Made by a program: the position numbers and the translations under genes
Part shown: positions 1 through 9,472 of the stretch, in pieces
Layout: every line of letters starts with the position of its first letter
How positions within the stretch are numbered: the first letter of the stretch is position 1
Assembly (NCBI GenBank): GCA_023229685.1
Contig: JALNYT010000010.1
Span: forward strand, 51,454 to 115,453
Direction: 5' to 3'
DNA: 64,000 nt
Source of the DNA: Sulfuritalea sp.
GTDB lineage: Bacteria; Pseudomonadota; Gammaproteobacteria; Burkholderiales; Rhodocyclaceae
The notes under the pieces: model-generated
Seen by the model: the letters and a program-made list of their open reading frames with translations, nothing else
What the model was told of the DNA's origin: nothing
Database searches by the model: none

Positions 1-1
1 G

Positions 2-934
2 ATACTGATTGCCGGCGCCACGGTGCCCAAGGACAGGGCAGATACCGTCCCCGCCGGCATCGTTGCGGCGGGTGGGGAAATAACGCATTTCGGCATGCCG
101 GCGGAACCCGGCAACATGTTGCTGCTGGCGCGTCTGGACGCGGTGCCCGTCATCATCCTTCCCGGCTGCGCCCGCTCGCGGCGCACCAACGGGCTCGACT
201 GGGTCTTGCAGCGGATGCTGGCGGGCTTGCCGATGGCGGCCGAGCAGATCATGGCCATGGGCGTCGGCGGCCTGATTCGCAGCCCGCTGGAAGCCGATGA
301 AGATGACCAGGCGGCCCAGCCCGAACCGGTCCGGGCGCCCGTCGGCCGCCGGGTTGCGGCATTGGTCTTGGCGGCCGGCAGCAGTCGACGCATGGGCGGC
401 GCCAATAAATTGCTGCAACCCTTTGGCGGCGTGCCCATGGTGCGGCGCGTGGCGAATGCGGCACTGGCTTCGCGTTGCACTTCGGTGCACGTCGTCACCG
501 GTTTTGCGGCGGAGGACGTGCAAGCCTGTCTGAGCGGTCTGGAGGTGAAGTTCGCACACAACGCAGAGCACCTGACAGGCATGGCCTCCTCGTTGCGCTG
601 CGGCCTGGCTGCGCTGCCGGCCGATATCGATGCCGCGGTGGTTCTGCTGGCGGACATGCCGCGCATTGATGGCGGGCACATCGATCGCCTGATTGCCGCC
701 TTCGATCCGGATCTGCGGAAGATAGTGGTGCCGATGAAGGCCGGGCGGCGTGGCAATCCGGTCCTCTGGCCGCGCGCATTTTTCGCCGAAATGCAGGCCA
801 TGGAAGGCGATGTCGGCGCCCGTGAATTGCTGCTGCGCCATGCGGCGCAGATCGAAGCCGTGGCGTTCGACGATGATGCGATTTTTGCCGATTTCGATAC
901 GCCTGCGGCCTTGGACGAACTGGCGGGCCGATGA
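2..934 (+). CDS. Molybdopterin-binding / MobA-like nucleotidyltransferase fusion (5' end outside the window)
   Basis: The reading frame is open to the window edge (phase 2), so the N-terminus is missing. The first ~95 visible residues resemble the end of a MoaB/MoeA-type molybdopterin-binding domain (VPAGIVAAGGEI, GNMLLLA, ILPGCARS). A linker leads into a complete MobA/MocA-like NTP-transferase domain with the LVLAAGSSRRMGG nucleotide-binding loop and the metal-binding LADMPRID motif. Proteins of this build attach a nucleotide to molybdopterin to make the dinucleotide cofactor of xanthine-dehydrogenase-family enzymes. The stop overlaps the next start by ATGA. A three-subunit enzyme of that family lies at 21.3-25.0 kb, a plausible but unproven client. 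Confidence 0.8.
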   Translation: MLIAGATVPKDRADTVPAGIVAAGGEITHFGMPAEPGNMLLLARLDAVPVIILPGCARSRRTNGLDWVLQRMLAGLPMAAEQIMAMGVGGLIRSPLEADEDDQAAQPEPVRAPVGRRVAALVLAAGSSRRMGGANKLLQPFGGVPMVRRVANAALASRCTSVHVVTGFAAEDVQACLSGLEVKFAHNAEHLTGMASSLRCGLAALPADIDAAVVLLADMPRIDGGHIDRLIAAFDPDLRKIVVPMKAGRRGNPVLWPRAFFAEMQAMEGDVGARELLLRHAAQIEAVAFDDDAIFADFDTPAALDELAGR

Positions 935-2145
935 GCGTGGCGCCTGCATCCCTGCGCGACGAGTTTCCGCTGCTGGCGGCAGCGCCGCAACTGCATTACC
1001 TGGACAGCGCCGCCACCGCGCAGATTCACCGGTTGGCGCTGGATGCCGTGGTATGCCATGAGACTACCTGCCGCGCCAATGTGTCGCGCGGCACCTACCG
1101 CCTCGCCGAGGCGGCCGACCTAGCCTATGAACAGGCGCGACAAACCGCGGCGCGCTTCCTCAACGCATCCTCGGCCGACGAAGTGATCTTCACTTCCGGC
1201 GCAACGGCTGCGCTGAATCTCGTCGCGCATTCGTTTGGCGGCACGCTCAAGGCCGGCGACCGCGTGTTGATTTCGGTCGCTGAGCACCACAGCAATTTCG
1301 TGCCCTGGCAAATGCTGCGCGAGCGGACGGGGATCGAACTGGCACTGATTCCGGTGCTGGCCTCGGGGCAACTCGACCTTGCCCACCTGTCCGAACTGAT
1401 CGACAGCAACTGCCGCCTGGTAGCCGTCACGCAATGCTCCAACGTCACCGGCGCGTGGACCGACGTGGCGACGCTGGTCGCGGCGGCGCGCAAGGTGGGG
1501 GCGAAGGTACTGCTCGACGGCGCGCAAGGCGCGCAGCACGGCCCGCAGGATGTGCGCGCATTGGGCATCGATTTCTACGCGTTTTCCGGCCACAAGTGTT
1601 TTGGCCCGGGCGGCGTCGGCGTGCTGTGGGGCAGGGGCGAACTATTGGCGGCGATGCCGCCGTTTCTTACCGGCGGCGGAATGATCGCCGAGGTCACACC
1701 GGCAGAGACTACGTGGGCGCCGCCGCCGCAGCGTTTCGAAGCGGGAACGCCGCCCATCGCGCAGGCCGTGGGGCTCGCCGCCGCGCTGGAATGGATGATG
1801 AGCCTGGACTGGCTTCAGATTCATGCTCGGGAAAATCGTTTGTGCGAACTGCTGATCGAGGGCCTGCAGCGCATCCCGGGCCTTCGCTTGCTCGGACCGG
1901 AGGCGTCGGCGGAGCGCGCGCCGATCGTCTCCTTCGAGATACCTGGTTTGCATCCACATGACATCTGCCAGGTGCTCGATGCGCACAATCTGGCGCTGCG
2001 CGGCGGCCACCATTGCGCCCAGCCGCTGCTGGCGGCACTCGGCGCTGAGGTTTGCACGCGAGCAAGCATTGCGCTCTACAGCGATGAGGCGGACATCGAG
2101 GCCCTGCTCGATGGGCTGCGCTTTGCGCTGCAGGAGCTGACATGA
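931..2145 (+). CDS. Cysteine desulfurase, SufS/CsdA-type (class V aminotransferase)
   Basis: A 404-residue PLP enzyme expected to strip sulfur from cysteine and carry it as a persulfide. The PLP lysine is K222 in FSGHKCFGPGG and the likely persulfide cysteine is C362 in RGGHHCAQP. Length is normal for group II desulfurases. The start overlaps the preceding molybdopterin nucleotidyltransferase gene (ATGA) and the stop overlaps the SufU-like gene, so the three are translationally coupled. This setting suggests either Fe-S assembly or supply of the sulfido ligand of a molybdenum hydroxylase; the sequence cannot decide between them. Confidence 0.88.
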   Translation: MSVAPASLRDEFPLLAAAPQLHYLDSAATAQIHRLALDAVVCHETTCRANVSRGTYRLAEAADLAYEQARQTAARFLNASSADEVIFTSGATAALNLVAHSFGGTLKAGDRVLISVAEHHSNFVPWQMLRERTGIELALIPVLASGQLDLAHLSELIDSNCRLVAVTQCSNVTGAWTDVATLVAAARKVGAKVLLDGAQGAQHGPQDVRALGIDFYAFSGHKCFGPGGVGVLWGRGELLAAMPPFLTGGGMIAEVTPAETTWAPPPQRFEAGTPPIAQAVGLAAALEWMMSLDWLQIHARENRLCELLIEGLQRIPGLRLLGPEASAERAPIVSFEIPGLHPHDICQVLDAHNLALRGGHHCAQPLLAALGAEVCTRASIALYSDEADIEALLDGLRFALQELT

Positions 2146-2597
2146 ACCAGAGCGACTCGCTTTATGAGGACGCGATCAAGCAGTTTGCCCAGGCCGGCCA
2201 CGGCCATGGGCAACTGGCAGCGGCCACGGGAGCGGCGAAGCTCGACAATCCGCTGTGCGGCGATCGCGTCCGGGTGCAGGTGGCCGTGGCATCCGATCAC
2301 ATCGCCGCGATCGCCCATGACACCAAGGGTTGCCTGCTGTGCCGGGCCGCCGCTGCGGTGATCGGCTTGCGCGCCGTCGGGCAGGATGAGCTTGGCATCG
2401 AGGCCATCACCACTGGTCTGGAAAGCATGCTGAAGCATGGCAGTCCGGTGCCTGCGGCCTGGCCCGAACTGTCGATGTTCGAGCCGGCACGCGCCTATCC
2501 AAGCCGGCACCGCTGCGTCCTCCTGCCGTTTCGTGCCTTGCTCGCCGCGCTGCAGGAAAGTCGGCGCTCGCAACACGGCGATATTCCAGTCTTGTGA
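2142..2597 (+). CDS. SufU-like sulfur-transfer / Fe-S scaffold protein
   Basis: A 151-residue protein of the NifU-N/SufU fold. The conserved ligands are present: C39 with D41 in NPLCGD, C64 in KGCLLC, and C125 in SRHRCVLLPFRAL. SufU proteins are zinc proteins that accept persulfide sulfur from SufS, and the gene overlaps the desulfurase gene by ATGA, so a desulfurase/acceptor pair is likely. An extra cysteine at position 67 replaces the usual serine/alanine pattern of the GC-x-x-S motif. Family assignment is solid; whether it serves Fe-S or Mo-cofactor sulfuration is inference. Confidence 0.82.
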   Translation: MNQSDSLYEDAIKQFAQAGHGHGQLAAATGAAKLDNPLCGDRVRVQVAVASDHIAAIAHDTKGCLLCRAAAAVIGLRAVGQDELGIEAITTGLESMLKHGSPVPAAWPELSMFEPARAYPSRHRCVLLPFRALLAALQESRRSQHGDIPVL

Positions 2598-2631
2598 TTC
2601 CCCATGCGACTTTCCCCTAGCGAGATAGAAC

Positions 2632-3204
2632 GTGCCTACAGATAACGATCGCAAACTGGTCCATACGCGGCAAATCACCTGTCGCGCCTTCCGCCTGAAG
2701 AATGGATTTCTCGAAATCGAAACCACGGTGACGGACGAAAAAGGCCAGGAAGTTCCATTCCGTTCCCGCCCGCCGGTGTTGGTCGGGGAGTTCATGCACC
2801 GCATGTCCCTGACCCTTACGATTGACGACGATTACGTCATACGGGATGTCAAGGCCCGGACCCTGAAGGCGCCTTGGCCCATGTGCGGCGGCACCGACGA
2901 GGCCTACCGTGGGCTGATCGGGCTGCGCATCGGCGCCGGTTTTTCCCAGAAGGTGAGGGAGATCCTCGGCGGAGTGCAGGGCTGTACCCATGTCACGGAA
3001 CTCGTCACGCAGGCCGCCAATACCTATATGCAGGCCTCATGGCCGGACCGGATCTCCCGGCAGATCGCCATCGATCCGGATCCGCGGAACTGGCCTGGAA
3101 ACCGCACACCGGCTTTCGTCAATCAGTGCCATGCCTGGCGTCAGGATGGCGATACCATGCTTCACGAATACCCCGAACTGATACCGCCGAAGAAACAGAC
3201 CTGA
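2632..3204 (+). CDS. DUF2889 domain protein
   Basis: A 190-residue soluble protein starting at GTG (no stronger in-frame start is seen). It carries the features of the DUF2889 family: TRQITCRAFR near the N-terminus, a central beta-rich segment with EIETTVTDEKG, then a GCTHVTELV motif near residue 120. The family has no assigned reaction; members often sit near catabolic or CoA-linked genes. It lies 34 bases downstream of the SufU-like gene and is followed by a hairpin, so it probably ends this transcription unit. Confidence 0.75.
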   Translation: MPTDNDRKLVHTRQITCRAFRLKNGFLEIETTVTDEKGQEVPFRSRPPVLVGEFMHRMSLTLTIDDDYVIRDVKARTLKAPWPMCGGTDEAYRGLIGLRIGAGFSQKVREILGGVQGCTHVTELVTQAANTYMQASWPDRISRQIAIDPDPRNWPGNRTPAFVNQCHAWRQDGDTMLHEYPELIPPKKQT

Positions 3205-3206
3205 TC

Positions 3207-3233
3207 AAAGCCCGCCCAGGAATGCGGGGCTTT
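3207..3233 (+). terminator. Probable intrinsic terminator after the DUF2889 gene
   Basis: Inverted repeat AAAGCCCGC / GCGGGGCTTT with an 8-base loop (one bulged G), starting 2 bases after the stop codon and ending in TTT. The position and GC-rich stem fit a rho-independent terminator, although the U-tract is short. Confidence 0.5.
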
Positions 3234-3403
3234 CCCCTGCGGCCAAGTTCAGGCAGTGAAATGAAAATTCCAACCATCTTCTGAACGACCGGCTCGAGAC
3301 CATAATCCGTCATTAAATAGGAAGGTCCGGGACTTTGGTTCGGAGTACCATCCCGGCATAGAGATATCCCTTCTATTCGAATGGACTTGGATGGCGACCG
3401 AAG

Positions 3404-6400
3404 ATGATGGGAAAGGCCAGATCTAAGCCGAACCCCGGCCCGGAATCGGCAGACGCAAGCATTGGCCAGCGACCAAATGCGAATTCTGCTTTCGGTCAAT
3501 GGCTGTTGCTGGGCGCTGGCTTGCTCATCCTTGGCAGCGCGATCGGCTGGAATCTCTACTCCGAGCACAATTTGATCGATGCCCGCGAGCGTGAAAGACT
3601 GGCAATTCAGGCCGAGATCGTACACAGGAACGTGGAGCCGCAGTTGCTGTTGGCCAACCGTGTTATTGACGGAATCCTCAATAGTCTGCCGTCTTGGCGG
3701 GCAGAAAAGGACGGATTCAAACGCGCCAACCGTGAGTTGCAGGTTATCAACGATACCTTGATCGGAATCCGGCCCATTCTGGTCATCAATGCCGATGGTA
3801 CTGTCATTGCGTCCAGCAACGACACGCTCGTCGGCCGGAACTTCCTCAAGCGCGAATATTTTCAGACGGCCCTGAAGAACCCCGATCCAGGAATTCTTCA
3901 CGTCAGCGCCCCGTTTGAGACAGTCCTCGGCACCTTTGTGATCAGCCTGTTTCGCACGATGCGTGGGCCGAATGGCGAATTCGCCGGCATCATCATCGTC
4001 AGCGCGGTCCCCGAGTATTTTTCAACCCTCCTCGATTCAGTTCGCTACGCGTCGGACATGCGAACTTCCATCGTCCATGGCGATGGGAAAGTCTTCCTGG
4101 TCTCGCCTCAAGGGGACCGATTCGAGAACAAGGATCTGGCTAATCGCGGTACTTTCTTTACGCGTCATCGAGAGAGCGGGCAAGCCGCCAGCTTGTTCGT
4201 GGGGACCGTCTATTCAACGGGCGACGAACGCATGGTGGCCCAGCGCACCATCCAACTCAACAAGCCTCCCATGGACAAGCCTCTGGTGGTCGGAGTCAGC
4301 CGCAATCTGCGGAGCATCTTCGCCGCCTGGCGGCGGGACTCCTACGTGCAAGGTGGCTTGTTTGGAGTGCTGGCCCTGATTTCGGTCTTGAGCCTGTATT
4401 CCTATCAGAAACGCCGGCGAGCCTACAGCCGGAGCGAACGGGAAAGACGCGCCAGCGAAGAACAGTTGCGGGCATTTTACGAGTTGGACCTCGTCGGTTT
4501 GGCGATCACTTCACCCGCAAAAGGCTGGGTGCGTGTCAATCAATGTCTATGCCAAATGCTTGAATCTTCAGAACAGGAATTGCGCGGGACGACATGGGCG
4601 GAACTCACGCATCCGGAGGATCTGGCCGCCGATGTCGAGCAGTTCAACAAATTGCTTACCAATGAAATCAATGGCTACAGCCTGGAAAAGCGCTTTATCA
4701 GTCGCACCGGAAAAGTTATTTCCACCAATCTGGTGGTGCGCTGCGTGCGCAAGGAAGCAGGCGATGTCGACTATGTGACGGCGATGGTCGAGGACATCAG
4801 CGAACGCAAGCAGGCAGAGCTGGCACTGCAGGATAGCAAGGAGCACTTCCGAAAAGTGGTCGAAGAGAGCCCGCTGGCGATGGCCCTGGTTGGCACGGAT
4901 GGAACGATCGAGTACATCAATCGCAAGGCAATCGAAGTATTCGGTTATCTGCCGCAGGACATACCAAACATGGATCGCTGGTGGGTCCAGGCGTATCCCG
5001 ATGAAGCCTATCGCGCCCAAACTCTTGCGCTGTGGATGGGGCTGGTCGAGGGGGCGCTTGCCCACAACCGCGAGATCGAACCCCGGGAATACCGTGTCAC
5101 CTGCAAGAATGGCAGCGTCAAGACGGTAGCCATCTTTGGCGTCTGGATCGGAGACAAGGTCCTCGTCATTTTCGAGGACGTCACCGTCCGCAGGCAGACC
5201 GAAGAAGCACTCCGCGCCAGCCACGAAACCCTACGCAGCATTCTGGAAACCACGCTCGACGGCTTCTGGCGTCTTGACGCCAACGGCAATTTGCTCGACA
5301 TCAACGTGGCCTACTGCCGACAGTCCGGCTATACGCGTAACGAACTGATTGGCCGCCATGTCTCCAGCATTGATGTGGCGGAAAGCGCCGCCCAGATGGA
5401 AAAACATCTCCAATGGATCATCGAGAACGGCAGCGACCTGTTTGAATCCAGGCACCGCCGCAAGGACGGCTCGATCTGGGACGTCGAGATCAGCGCCTCT
5501 TACCTCGATGTCGAGGGCGGCATGTTCGTCTCGTTTTTGCGCGATATCACCGAACGCAAGCAGGCCAAGGATATCCTGAAGGCCAGCGAAGAAAAATACC
5601 GCGCCCTGGTCGAGACAACGAATACCGGCTACCTGATCGTGGACAGGGAGGGCAGGGTCATCGATGCGAATCCGGAATATGTCCGGCAAACCGGCCGCCG
5701 CGAACTTCGGGACATCCTCGGCAAGCCTGTCACGGAGTGGACTGCGGATTATGAGAAAGACAGGAATCTGAGGGCCATCGCTCAATGCGCCAAGGATGGC
5801 TTCGTCAGGAACCTGGTCATTGACTATGCGGACGGGAACGGCCGGATCACATCGATTGAGATCAATGCGACCAGCGTTGGGGATGGCGATTCAGTGCGGA
5901 TCATATCGCTCTGTCGCGATGTCACCGAGCGCAGGCAGACAGAACAGCAGGTGTATCAACTGGCCTTTTATGACCCGCTCACCAAGCTGCCAAACCGACG
6001 CCTGCTCAACGATCGCCTGACCCAGGCCATGGCTGCCCACAAGCGCAGTGGCTGCTATGGCGCACTGATGTTTCTTGATCTGGATAATTTCAAGCTGCTG
6101 AATGACGGCTACGGACATGAACTGGGCGATCTGCTATTGATCGAGGCGGCCGAGAGACTGAAGAGTTGTGTGCGCGAGATGGACACCGTGGCGCGCTTCG
6201 GTGGTGATGAGTTTGTTGTCATGCTGATTGATTTGAGTGCGGACCAAGCGGAATCGGCCGCACATGCTGCAATCGTTGCCGAAAAAATTCACGGCACCTT
6301 GTCTGCGCCATACGTGATGGCCACGAGGCAAGAGGGGCGGGCAGATATCACAGTCGAGCATCGTTGCACGGCGAGCATCGGCGTGACGTTGTTTATCCAT

Positions 6401-6502
6401 CATGAAGCAAATCAGGACGATATCCTCAAGCGGGCTGACAGGGCAATGTACCGGGCCAAAGAGGCCGGACGCAATTCGGTTCGGTTTTACGATCCGAACT
6501 AG
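3404..6502 (+). CDS. Membrane sensor diguanylate cyclase: Cache - PAS x4 - GGDEF
   Basis: A 1032-residue inner-membrane signalling protein. TM1 is at about 32-50, then a periplasmic Cache-type sensor (about 55-310), TM2 at about 316-335, four successive PAS regions (about 352-470, 480-600, 605-720, 725-848) each ending in a D-I/V-(S/T)ER(K/R)Q-like linker, and a C-terminal GGDEF domain. The catalytic GGDEF is intact at 933-937. An RxxD inhibitory site (R924-D927) lies exactly five residues before it, so product inhibition by c-di-GMP is expected. No EAL domain is present. It should make c-di-GMP in response to a periplasmic ligand. It stands alone, convergent with the downstream gene. Confidence 0.9.
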   Translation: MMGKARSKPNPGPESADASIGQRPNANSAFGQWLLLGAGLLILGSAIGWNLYSEHNLIDARERERLAIQAEIVHRNVEPQLLLANRVIDGILNSLPSWRAEKDGFKRANRELQVINDTLIGIRPILVINADGTVIASSNDTLVGRNFLKREYFQTALKNPDPGILHVSAPFETVLGTFVISLFRTMRGPNGEFAGIIIVSAVPEYFSTLLDSVRYASDMRTSIVHGDGKVFLVSPQGDRFENKDLANRGTFFTRHRESGQAASLFVGTVYSTGDERMVAQRTIQLNKPPMDKPLVVGVSRNLRSIFAAWRRDSYVQGGLFGVLALISVLSLYSYQKRRRAYSRSERERRASEEQLRAFYELDLVGLAITSPAKGWVRVNQCLCQMLESSEQELRGTTWAELTHPEDLAADVEQFNKLLTNEINGYSLEKRFISRTGKVISTNLVVRCVRKEAGDVDYVTAMVEDISERKQAELALQDSKEHFRKVVEESPLAMALVGTDGTIEYINRKAIEVFGYLPQDIPNMDRWWVQAYPDEAYRAQTLALWMGLVEGALAHNREIEPREYRVTCKNGSVKTVAIFGVWIGDKVLVIFEDVTVRRQTEEALRASHETLRSILETTLDGFWRLDANGNLLDINVAYCRQSGYTRNELIGRHVSSIDVAESAAQMEKHLQWIIENGSDLFESRHRRKDGSIWDVEISASYLDVEGGMFVSFLRDITERKQAKDILKASEEKYRALVETTNTGYLIVDREGRVIDANPEYVRQTGRRELRDILGKPVTEWTADYEKDRNLRAIAQCAKDGFVRNLVIDYADGNGRITSIEINATSVGDGDSVRIISLCRDVTERRQTEQQVYQLAFYDPLTKLPNRRLLNDRLTQAMAAHKRSGCYGALMFLDLDNFKLLNDGYGHELGDLLLIEAAERLKSCVREMDTVARFGGDEFVVMLIDLSADQAESAAHAAIVAEKIHGTLSAPYVMATRQEGRADITVEHRCTASIGVTLFIHHEANQDDILKRADRAMYRAKEAGRNSVRFYDPN

Positions 6503-6515
6503 CGAGTAACCGAAC

Positions 6516-6536
6516 AGCGGGTGTGACCGGCCCGCT
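6516..6536. terminator. Small hairpin between convergent genes
   Basis: AGCGGG and CCCGCT flank a 9-base loop in the 32-base gap between the two convergent stop codons, touching the stop of the minus-strand gene. There is no U-tract, so a terminator role is only suggested by position. Confidence 0.3.
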
Positions 6537-8547
6537 ACTTCGTCCGGCTGAAATCCGGCGGGCGCTTTTCCTTGAATGCGGTAATGCCTTCGCGGGCGCC
6601 TTCGGTGCAAGCCGACTGACCAAAGGCCGTGTAGCCTGTTTCCAGCGCGGCGGCAAAGGTCAGTGCGGCAGCAGCTTCGCGGATGGCCTGCTCAATGATG
6701 TCAATGCATTCGCGGCTGAGCACCTGCCCGTTTGCAGCCTTGGCTTCGATCACATCGATGGCAACCGCGACCGGTTCGTCTCCGATCGGGGTGACCTTTC
6801 CTGACAACTTGCCTACCCGCGCCACGGCCATGCGGATCAGCGATGAATAATCCTCGGCCAGCCCGTCGACCACGCCGAGTTCGTGGGCGCGGGATGCTTT
6901 CAGGCGTTCGGCCTGACGCAGCATGGCGTTGAAGGTCGTGGCAGCATGCGGCCAGCGACGATAGGGCACCACCATCGCGCCGATGCCGGGCACGATGCCC
7001 AAGGTCACCTCGGGAAGCTGCAACCAAGCGCGCTTCAGCGCCACGATGCCGTGGCAGCGCATCGCCAGTTCGAGGCCACCCCCCAGCGCCATGCCGTTCA
7101 GCGCGGCAACCACAGGCTTTTGCATCTGGTCCAGATGCACCAGCAGGCGGGAGCAGTCGCGCGCGTACTTTGCGGAGGCCGGCGCATCGCCCAGCAGATC
7201 GACGAAGCGGCCGATGTCGGCGCCGGCGCAGAAGGCGCGCGTGCCGTAGCCGACGAGGACGAAACCTGTCACTTTCGGGTCCTTTTCATGACGGCGAATG
7301 ACCGACAGAATTTCATCGGTCATTTCGTCATGCAATGCATTGAGGGCTTCAGGCCGGCGCAGGGTGATGACCTTCACGCTGTCGATGTCATCGACCAGGA
7401 TGTGCCGCAGAAAACCTTGGTAGGCATCGAAGGCGCGCTTAGGCATGGGCATGCCGGGACGCTCGTCGCGCAGACGCATCAGCGCGCGGCCGCTGGTCGG
7501 CTCGCCCAGGTCGCGCATCAGGTCGAGCGGGCCATTCTTGAATCCGAGCGCGAGCCGGCAACCCAGGTCGAGGTCGGCCGAATCGCCGATCTTGCGGTCG
7601 ACGATGTCCACACTCTGCGAGAACAGGATGCCGAGCAGGCGTTCGCGTACTGCTTGGGCGGCGGCCTCAGCCACCGGGACACGCTTGCCGGGCGGCACCG
7701 TGACCCAGGTGTCCACCGAGCGGAACACGGATGCCGGGCGATAGTGTTCGCCTTCCATCTCGGCCTGCAGCGTGTTGGTTTCGGTGATGATCGGATTGCC
7801 GCGCGCCAGGTTCAGCACGAAGAAGGGGCCGGCGTGCACGAACTCGGCGGCGACGCTATCGACTTCGGCGGCGGTGGCGCGGTCGAGCAGCATCGCCGAC
7901 TCGTTGCACCAGTTGTCGAAGATGCGGTCGAGCATGAAGCAGGCCACATCGGCGGTCACCAGCGGCACCTTGCCGGTCATGCAGAACACCCAGCGCAGAT
8001 ACTCGATCACCGCCGGATCGGTTTTGTTCCAGCGGATGACTTCAACCGCCGGATTGCGCCAGGCCGGGGCGAAGAAATGCGTGACCGTGGCCCGCTGCGG
8101 GCGTTGCAGGGCGGAAAAGATCTGCGCCGCCGGCAGGGAACTGGTGTTGGAGGTGATGAGGGCATCGGGGCGGACCACCGCCTCGATCTGGGCAAAGATC
8201 TTGCGCTTGAGCGCCAGGTTTTCCGTGGCCGCTTCAAGCACCCAGTCGCACTCTGCAATGTCGGCATAGTCGAGCGTGCCGACCAGGTTCGAGGTTACTG
8301 CCGCCGCATCGGCTTCGCTCATCTTGCCCTTGGCCACAGCCTTCTTCGAGTAGTCCTGAAAGCGCAGCAAGGCGCTGTCCACTGCCTTTTGCGAGACATC
8401 TACCAGATACAGCTTCAGACCCGGCAGCGCGCTCTTGAGGTAGTAGCCGATGTCGGGTCCGATGGTGCCGGCGCCGATCACCGCGACGGCGCGCGGCATG
8501 GCCCGGGTTGGAGTGGCAAGCAGCGGATTGGCGAAGGGTGTGGTCAT
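6535..8547 (-). CDS. 3-hydroxyacyl-CoA dehydrogenase / enoyl-CoA hydratase fusion (dehydrogenase domain first)
   Basis: A 670-residue protein for two consecutive beta-oxidation steps. Residues ~18-390 form the 3-hydroxyacyl-CoA dehydrogenase, with the NAD loop VAVIGAGTIG at 21-30 and the catalytic histidine H157 in THFFAPAW. Residues ~395-655 form a crotonase-type hydratase that keeps both catalytic glutamates, one in GGGLELAM and one in LPEVTLGIVPG. The order is opposite to FadB, where the hydratase comes first. No thiolase partner is adjacent. An operator-like palindrome lies just upstream (8561-8580) and resembles one at 35.9 kb, hinting at co-regulation with the large catabolic operon. 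Confidence 0.88.
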   Translation of the reverse strand: MTTPFANPLLATPTRAMPRAVAVIGAGTIGPDIGYYLKSALPGLKLYLVDVSQKAVDSALLRFQDYSKKAVAKGKMSEADAAAVTSNLVGTLDYADIAECDWVLEAATENLALKRKIFAQIEAVVRPDALITSNTSSLPAAQIFSALQRPQRATVTHFFAPAWRNPAVEVIRWNKTDPAVIEYLRWVFCMTGKVPLVTADVACFMLDRIFDNWCNESAMLLDRATAAEVDSVAAEFVHAGPFFVLNLARGNPIITETNTLQAEMEGEHYRPASVFRSVDTWVTVPPGKRVPVAEAAAQAVRERLLGILFSQSVDIVDRKIGDSADLDLGCRLALGFKNGPLDLMRDLGEPTSGRALMRLRDERPGMPMPKRAFDAYQGFLRHILVDDIDSVKVITLRRPEALNALHDEMTDEILSVIRRHEKDPKVTGFVLVGYGTRAFCAGADIGRFVDLLGDAPASAKYARDCSRLLVHLDQMQKPVVAALNGMALGGGLELAMRCHGIVALKRAWLQLPEVTLGIVPGIGAMVVPYRRWPHAATTFNAMLRQAERLKASRAHELGVVDGLAEDYSSLIRMAVARVGKLSGKVTPIGDEPVAVAIDVIEAKAANGQVLSRECIDIIEQAIREAAAALTFAAALETGYTAFGQSACTEGAREGITAFKEKRPPDFSRTK

Positions 8548-8560
8548 GGCGGGATCCTGT

Positions 8561-8580
8561 TTGTGTATGCGGTATACAAT
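8561..8580 (-). promoter_or_regulatory. Operator-like palindrome upstream of the dehydrogenase/hydratase gene
   Basis: Read on the minus strand it contains TTGTATACCGCATACA, an imperfect dyad 14 bases upstream of the start codon at 8547. It shares TGTATAC-(C)-GCA-(G)-TACA with the site at 35915-35932 upstream of the GntR gene. FCD-type GntR regulators bind GTATAC-centred palindromes of this kind. No other function was assigned to the rest of the 8548-8837 gap. Confidence 0.45.
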
Positions 8581-8837
8581 CGAAATTATCCAACATTATC
8601 TGCGATCGCACAATCGCCATGAGACGTTGCTACCGTCCTGGTGAAGGGGCGCTGCTATTGGCGAATAGGTCTTGGGCTTGCGGGAATGGCCACGGACGCA
8701 GTTGAAAGTTTCCGAAGGAACGCACCGCGCTGGCGCTGGCAGTGCGCCGAATCCCGTTCAAAAAAAGCGGCCATACAATTCTTGCGATTCATGTCGCACA
8801 ACATGCCGCGGCGCTCTGCATCGCTGCGCCTGGATTG

Positions 8838-9269
8838 CTAATGACCGATGCGGATGTGCTCCCGTCGATTCGCTTCCGATACGAATTCTTCCAACTCGGG
8901 GTCCATGGCATTGCGCGAGGAGACAATTCCGATCGGTTTGCCGTTCTCGACGACTGGCGTGTGGCGGAAGCCATTTTCCTGCATCATCACCAGCGCGTAT
9001 CCGTAAGACATATTGGGACCGACAGTCCTCGGCTCGGCCGTCATGACCTCGGCCACTCGGGTGGTTCGCGCATCCAGTCCGCGCGCGATGACCCGAAACA
9101 ATGCATCGCGTTCGGTAAAAATTCCGACCAGCCGCTCTTGGTCGACGACCATTGCCGCCCCGGTCTTCTTCTTCGCCATCAATTCCGCAGCTTTGCTGAC
9201 GGTGGTCTCAGGCGACAGGGAAAGAGCCTCCTTGCTCTTCATAACCTCTTTAACCAACAGATCAAACAC
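8838..9269 (-). CDS. Two-CBS-domain protein
   Basis: A protein of about 143 residues made of a tandem CBS (Bateman) pair: KEVMKSKEAL...TERD for the first and AEVMTAEPRT...SSRNAMDP for the second. Such modules bind adenosine nucleotides and act as energy sensors. I chose the GTG at 9269 because GGAG lies 8 bases upstream (9278-9281) and VFDLLVKEVM is a typical beginning of this family; a TTG at 9368 would add 33 residues that do not look like the family. Its partner is unknown. It lies between the dehydrogenase/hydratase gene and NnrS on the same strand. Confidence 0.75.
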   Translation of the reverse strand: MFDLLVKEVMKSKEALSLSPETTVSKAAELMAKKKTGAAMVVDQERLVGIFTERDALFRVIARGLDARTTRVAEVMTAEPRTVGPNMSYGYALVMMQENGFRHTPVVENGKPIGIVSSRNAMDPELEEFVSEANRREHIRIGH

Positions 9270-9472
9270 TATATTTTCTCCCTCGACACTCCAAACGTGC
9301 GCCAAGTCGCTCTTGGCAACATTTTCTTGAGCGATGGTAAGGGGCTGGACGTCAACTGTTATTGACAATGATCAAACATACGTTGCACTGAGCCCCTTGC
9401 CTGGCCCGACCCAGGCTTCCGAGCGATCCGCACGACGGGTGGCAAGGCTTGCTGCTTGCCCGGTCCAAAAGC

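Noticed and set aside
6883..8622. 579-codon plus-strand frame opposite the dehydrogenase/hydratase
   Set aside because: Antisense shadow rich in His/Arg/Gly; no domain.
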